Below, one piece after another: positions 6,631-8,968 of a stretch of 8,968 nt of DNA. Under the pieces are notes generated by a model that was not told the origin of the DNA, ran no database searches, and saw nothing but the letters and a program-made list of their open reading frames with translations. Each line of letters begins with the position of its first letter. The stretch's first letter is position 1. The stretch comes from Caldisericota bacterium. Lineage in GTDB: Bacteria; Caldisericota; Caldisericia; B22-G15. The stretch lies in the NCBI GenBank assembly GCA_003648245.1, contig QMOO01000040.1, forward strand, positions 1 to 8,968, written 5' to 3'. A program made the translations under genes and the position numbers.

Positions 6631-8337
6631 ATGGGTAGAAATGACCTTATAGGTAATATGCTTGTCTCCAGTGGAATCATTACTGAGGAGCAGCTCAAAG
6701 AAGCCCTCGAGGAGCAGAAAAAAACAGGGGAAAGGCTTCTGGATATACTGAAGAGATTGGGGTCAATAGATGAAGAAACCCTTGCCAAAATTATAGCAAA
6801 GCAGTGGGGTTATCCATACATTGATCTTTCCACCGTTGAAATAGACAAAGAAACTGTACATCTTATAAGTGAAGAAATAGCCAGAAGATTTGAAGTTATA
6901 CCTTTTGGAAGAACTGAAGAAGGCGAGATCATGGTTGCTATTTCTGATCCAACAAACATTTTTGCTATTGACTTTCTGAGAAATTACCTGAACAATGTAA
7001 AGATATATGTAGCATCAAAAGAATCCATCATAGGAAATATTGAAAAATACTACTCCATGGAGAAAACTGTAAAAGAAGCAGTTATGGAAATGACAGGCGG
7101 TGTGGAAGTTGAAACTGAAGAAGAGGGAACCGAACTTTCCATTGATGAAGCGAGAAGTTTAGCAGAGACAGCACCTATCATAAGACTGATGAATCAGATA
7201 ATAACTGAAGCAATTATATCCCGGGCTTCAGATATTCACATTGAACCTCAGAAAAGATCGGTAAGGGTAAGGTATAGAATAGACGGAGTTTTAAATGATG
7301 CCATGTCTCTACCCAAAAACATCCAGCCCGGACTTGTTTCAAGGGTAAAAATTATGGCAAATCTTGACATTGCCGAGAGAAGAAGACCTCAGGATGGAAG
7401 AATCAACATAAAATTTAGGGGAAGGGAGATAGACTTAAGAATTTCCATTCTTCCAGCAATATTTGGAGAAAAGGTTGTGATGAGAATCCTTGACAAGGAA
7501 AGATCTCTCATTCCCTTAGAGAGACTTGGATTCTCCGAGGATAGTTTAACCATATTCAAATCATTGATTACCCAGCCTTATGGAATGATACTTATCACTG
7601 GTCCAACCGGCTCTGGTAAGTCAACAACTCTTTATGCAGTGTTAAGGATTCTCAACTCACCAAAAGTTAACATTCTCACCGCTGAAGATCCTGTAGAATA
7701 TCAACTTGATGGAATAACACAGCTTCAGGTTAACCCTAAAATTGGATTGACCTTTGCCAATGCTTTAAGATCCTTCTTGAGACAGGACCCGGATATAATT
7801 CTTGTTGGAGAGATAAGAGATAGAGAAACTGCTCAAATAGCCATGGAGGCAGCTTTAACAGGACACCTTGTTTTCTCCACCCTCCACACAAATGACTCCT
7901 TCTCTGCACCTACGAGACTTATCGACATGGGGATAGAACCATACCTTATAGCATCTGCCCTCATTGGAGTTACTGCCCAGAGATTGGTAAGAAAGATATG
8001 CAACAACTGTAAAAAAGAGATTAAACCAAGTAGATACATGCTTGAGCAACTTGGAATTGAGGATGAAGATATAACCTTCTACAAGGGAGAGGGGTGTCCT
8101 ATATGTAATAATACAGGATACAAAGGAAGAATAGCAGTTCAGGAGATTTTAAAGATAGATGACAACATAAGAGAGATGATTCTTAAGAGAGCATCATCCA
8201 CAGAAATAAAAGAGTATGCTGTGAAGAATGGGACGAAAACACTTCTACAGGATGCACTTGATAAGGCACGCAAAGGTATAACCACCCTTGAAGAAGTATT
8301 AAGAGTTATATCAACTGTGGAGGTAATGGAAGGATGA
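6631..8337 (+). CDS. pilB: Type IV pilus assembly ATPase PilB (GspE/PulE family)
   Basis: Cytoplasmic hexameric ATPase that powers pilus extension or type II secretion. The 568 residues are full length. Residues 5-150 form an MshEN/T2SSE N-terminal domain with two helix-loop repeats (around 7-29 and 36-58). The ATPase core shows the P-loop GPTGSGKST at 324-332, the Asp box AEDPVEY from 351, Walker B DPDIILVGEIRD at 386-397, and the His box TGHLVFSTLHTND at 410-422. Two CxxC pairs (C457/C460 and C489/C492) make the zinc site that separates PilB/GspE from PilT. ATG 6631 is the only start upstream of M10, since an in-frame TGA sits at 6616-6618 with no start codon between. It lacks a ribosome binding site, unlike the genes around it. 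pilT follows with a 4-base overlap, favouring a pilus over a type II secretion role. Confidence 0.96.
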   Translation: MGRNDLIGNMLVSSGIITEEQLKEALEEQKKTGERLLDILKRLGSIDEETLAKIIAKQWGYPYIDLSTVEIDKETVHLISEEIARRFEVIPFGRTEEGEIMVAISDPTNIFAIDFLRNYLNNVKIYVASKESIIGNIEKYYSMEKTVKEAVMEMTGGVEVETEEEGTELSIDEARSLAETAPIIRLMNQIITEAIISRASDIHIEPQKRSVRVRYRIDGVLNDAMSLPKNIQPGLVSRVKIMANLDIAERRRPQDGRINIKFRGREIDLRISILPAIFGEKVVMRILDKERSLIPLERLGFSEDSLTIFKSLITQPYGMILITGPTGSGKSTTLYAVLRILNSPKVNILTAEDPVEYQLDGITQLQVNPKIGLTFANALRSFLRQDPDIILVGEIRDRETAQIAMEAALTGHLVFSTLHTNDSFSAPTRLIDMGIEPYLIASALIGVTAQRLVRKICNNCKKEIKPSRYMLEQLGIEDEDITFYKGEGCPICNNTGYKGRIAVQEILKIDDNIREMILKRASSTEIKEYAVKNGTKTLLQDALDKARKGITTLEEVLRVISTVEVMEG

Positions 8338-8968
8338 AATACAATCTTCAAGACCTTTTAAATGTATGCAAGAAAAAAGACGCTTCTGACTTACACCTTA
8401 CAGCGGGCCTACCACCTGTCTTTAGAATCAAAAAGAGACTTGTCCCTTTAAAATCAGACCCCCTTACATCTGAAGAAGTAGAGGAGCTTGTCTACCCGAT
8501 AATGAACGATGAACAAAAGGAGAAATTCAGGGAAGACTGGGAAATAGATTTCTCTTTCGGTATATCCGGGGTTGGAAGATTCAGGGTAAATGTTTTCAAG
8601 CAGAGACAAACTGTTGCCGCTGCTTTTAGAGTTATACCCTGGGAAATCCCGACCTTTGAACAGCTTGGACTTCCAAAAGCTATAAACAAAGTTGTGGATT
8701 TAGAGAAAGGTTTTGTTCTTGTAACAGGTGCTACTGGAAGCGGAAAGTCCACAACTCTTGCATCTGTTATAGACAAAATAAACTCAACGAGAAGTGTTCA
8801 TATAATCACCATTGAAGACCCCATAGAGTATCTACATAAACACAAAAAGAGTATAGTGGTGCAAAGAGAACTTGGATCTGACACAAGAAGTTTTCCAAAG
8901 GCACTTAGAAGTGTTTTAAGAGAAGATCCAGATGTTATACTTGTGGGTGAGATGAGGGACCTTGAGAC
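8334..8968 (+). CDS. pilT: Type IV pilus retraction ATPase PilT, N-terminal part (C-terminus outside window)
   Basis: The frame is open from ATG 8334 to the right edge, covering 211 codons of a protein that is usually about 350 residues. PilT disassembles pili and drives twitching motility. The N-terminal PAS-like domain begins with the typical ASDLHLTAGLPPVFRI (residues 17-32). The ATPase core shows the P-loop GATGSGKST at 132-140, the Asp box TIEDPIEY from 159, and Walker B DPDVILVGEMRDLE at 198-211, where the window stops. There is no MshEN domain and no room for the zinc-binding cysteines, which separates it from PilB. The start sits in an ATGA overlap with pilB, with GGAGG about 10 bases upstream and GGAAGG directly before the ATG. 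The paralogue PilU cannot be excluded from this part alone, but the gene order favours PilT. Confidence 0.93.
   Translation, partial: MKYNLQDLLNVCKKKDASDLHLTAGLPPVFRIKKRLVPLKSDPLTSEEVEELVYPIMNDEQKEKFREDWEIDFSFGISGVGRFRVNVFKQRQTVAAAFRVIPWEIPTFEQLGLPKAINKVVDLEKGFVLVTGATGSGKSTTLASVIDKINSTRSVHIITIEDPIEYLHKHKKSIVVQRELGSDTRSFPKALRSVLREDPDVILVGEMRDLE

Noticed and set aside
8492..8776. Minus-strand open frame of 94 codons inside pilT
   Set aside because: It is antisense to conserved PilT sequence including the P-loop and shows no recognisable domain.
1..8968. tRNA or rRNA genes, CRISPR arrays, insertion sequences, phage genes or a novel defence system
   Set aside because: No cloverleaf, repeat-spacer pattern, transposase or terminal inverted repeats were seen. 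Coding covers nearly the whole window with conserved housekeeping and pilus genes of uniform composition.

Overview
The window looks like an ordinary chromosomal housekeeping segment of an AT-rich, probably thermophilic bacterium from a deep-branching or Bacillota-like lineage. The lifestyle guess rests on composition: coding strands are purine-rich, arginine is written mostly as AGA/AGG, isoleucine often as ATA, and proteins are rich in Lys, Glu and Ile. The order alaS, ruvX, mltG, udk resembles the conserved alaS-yrrK-yrrL-...-udk neighbourhood of Bacillota. The DUF4911-type and YqeG-type genes fit the same broad group (Bacillota, Thermotogota, Caldisericota and relatives). I cannot name a genus.

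Layout. Bases 1-1090 (minus strand) hold the N-terminal 363 codons of a transketolase-family thiamine diphosphate enzyme whose C-terminus lies outside the window. Bases 1091-1210 are a divergent promoter region with an extended -10 element on each strand. From 1211 everything reads on the plus strand: alaS (1211-3817), a 72-base gap, then a tightly packed series of ruvX, mltG, udk, a small DUF4911-like gene and a YqeG-family HAD phosphatase (3890-6623). Most junctions overlap by 4 bases. Seven bases later pilB (6631-8337) begins, followed with a 4-base overlap by pilT, which runs off the right edge at 8968.

Functionally, alaS charges tRNA-Ala, ruvX acts on nucleic acid (16S rRNA processing or Holliday-junction-type nuclease), mltG cuts nascent peptidoglycan strands at the membrane, and udk salvages uridine and cytidine. 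The DUF4911 protein has no assigned function, and YqeG is a predicted phosphatase. PilB and PilT are the extension and retraction ATPases of type IV pili. The strongest non-routine signal is at the yqeG/pilB junction. A good extended -10 element overlaps the yqeG stop codon, its predicted transcription start falls on the pilB ATG, and there is no Shine-Dalgarno sequence, which suggests a leaderless or almost leaderless pilB message. I see no mobile element, CRISPR array, RNA gene, clear intrinsic terminator or obviously new multi-gene system.
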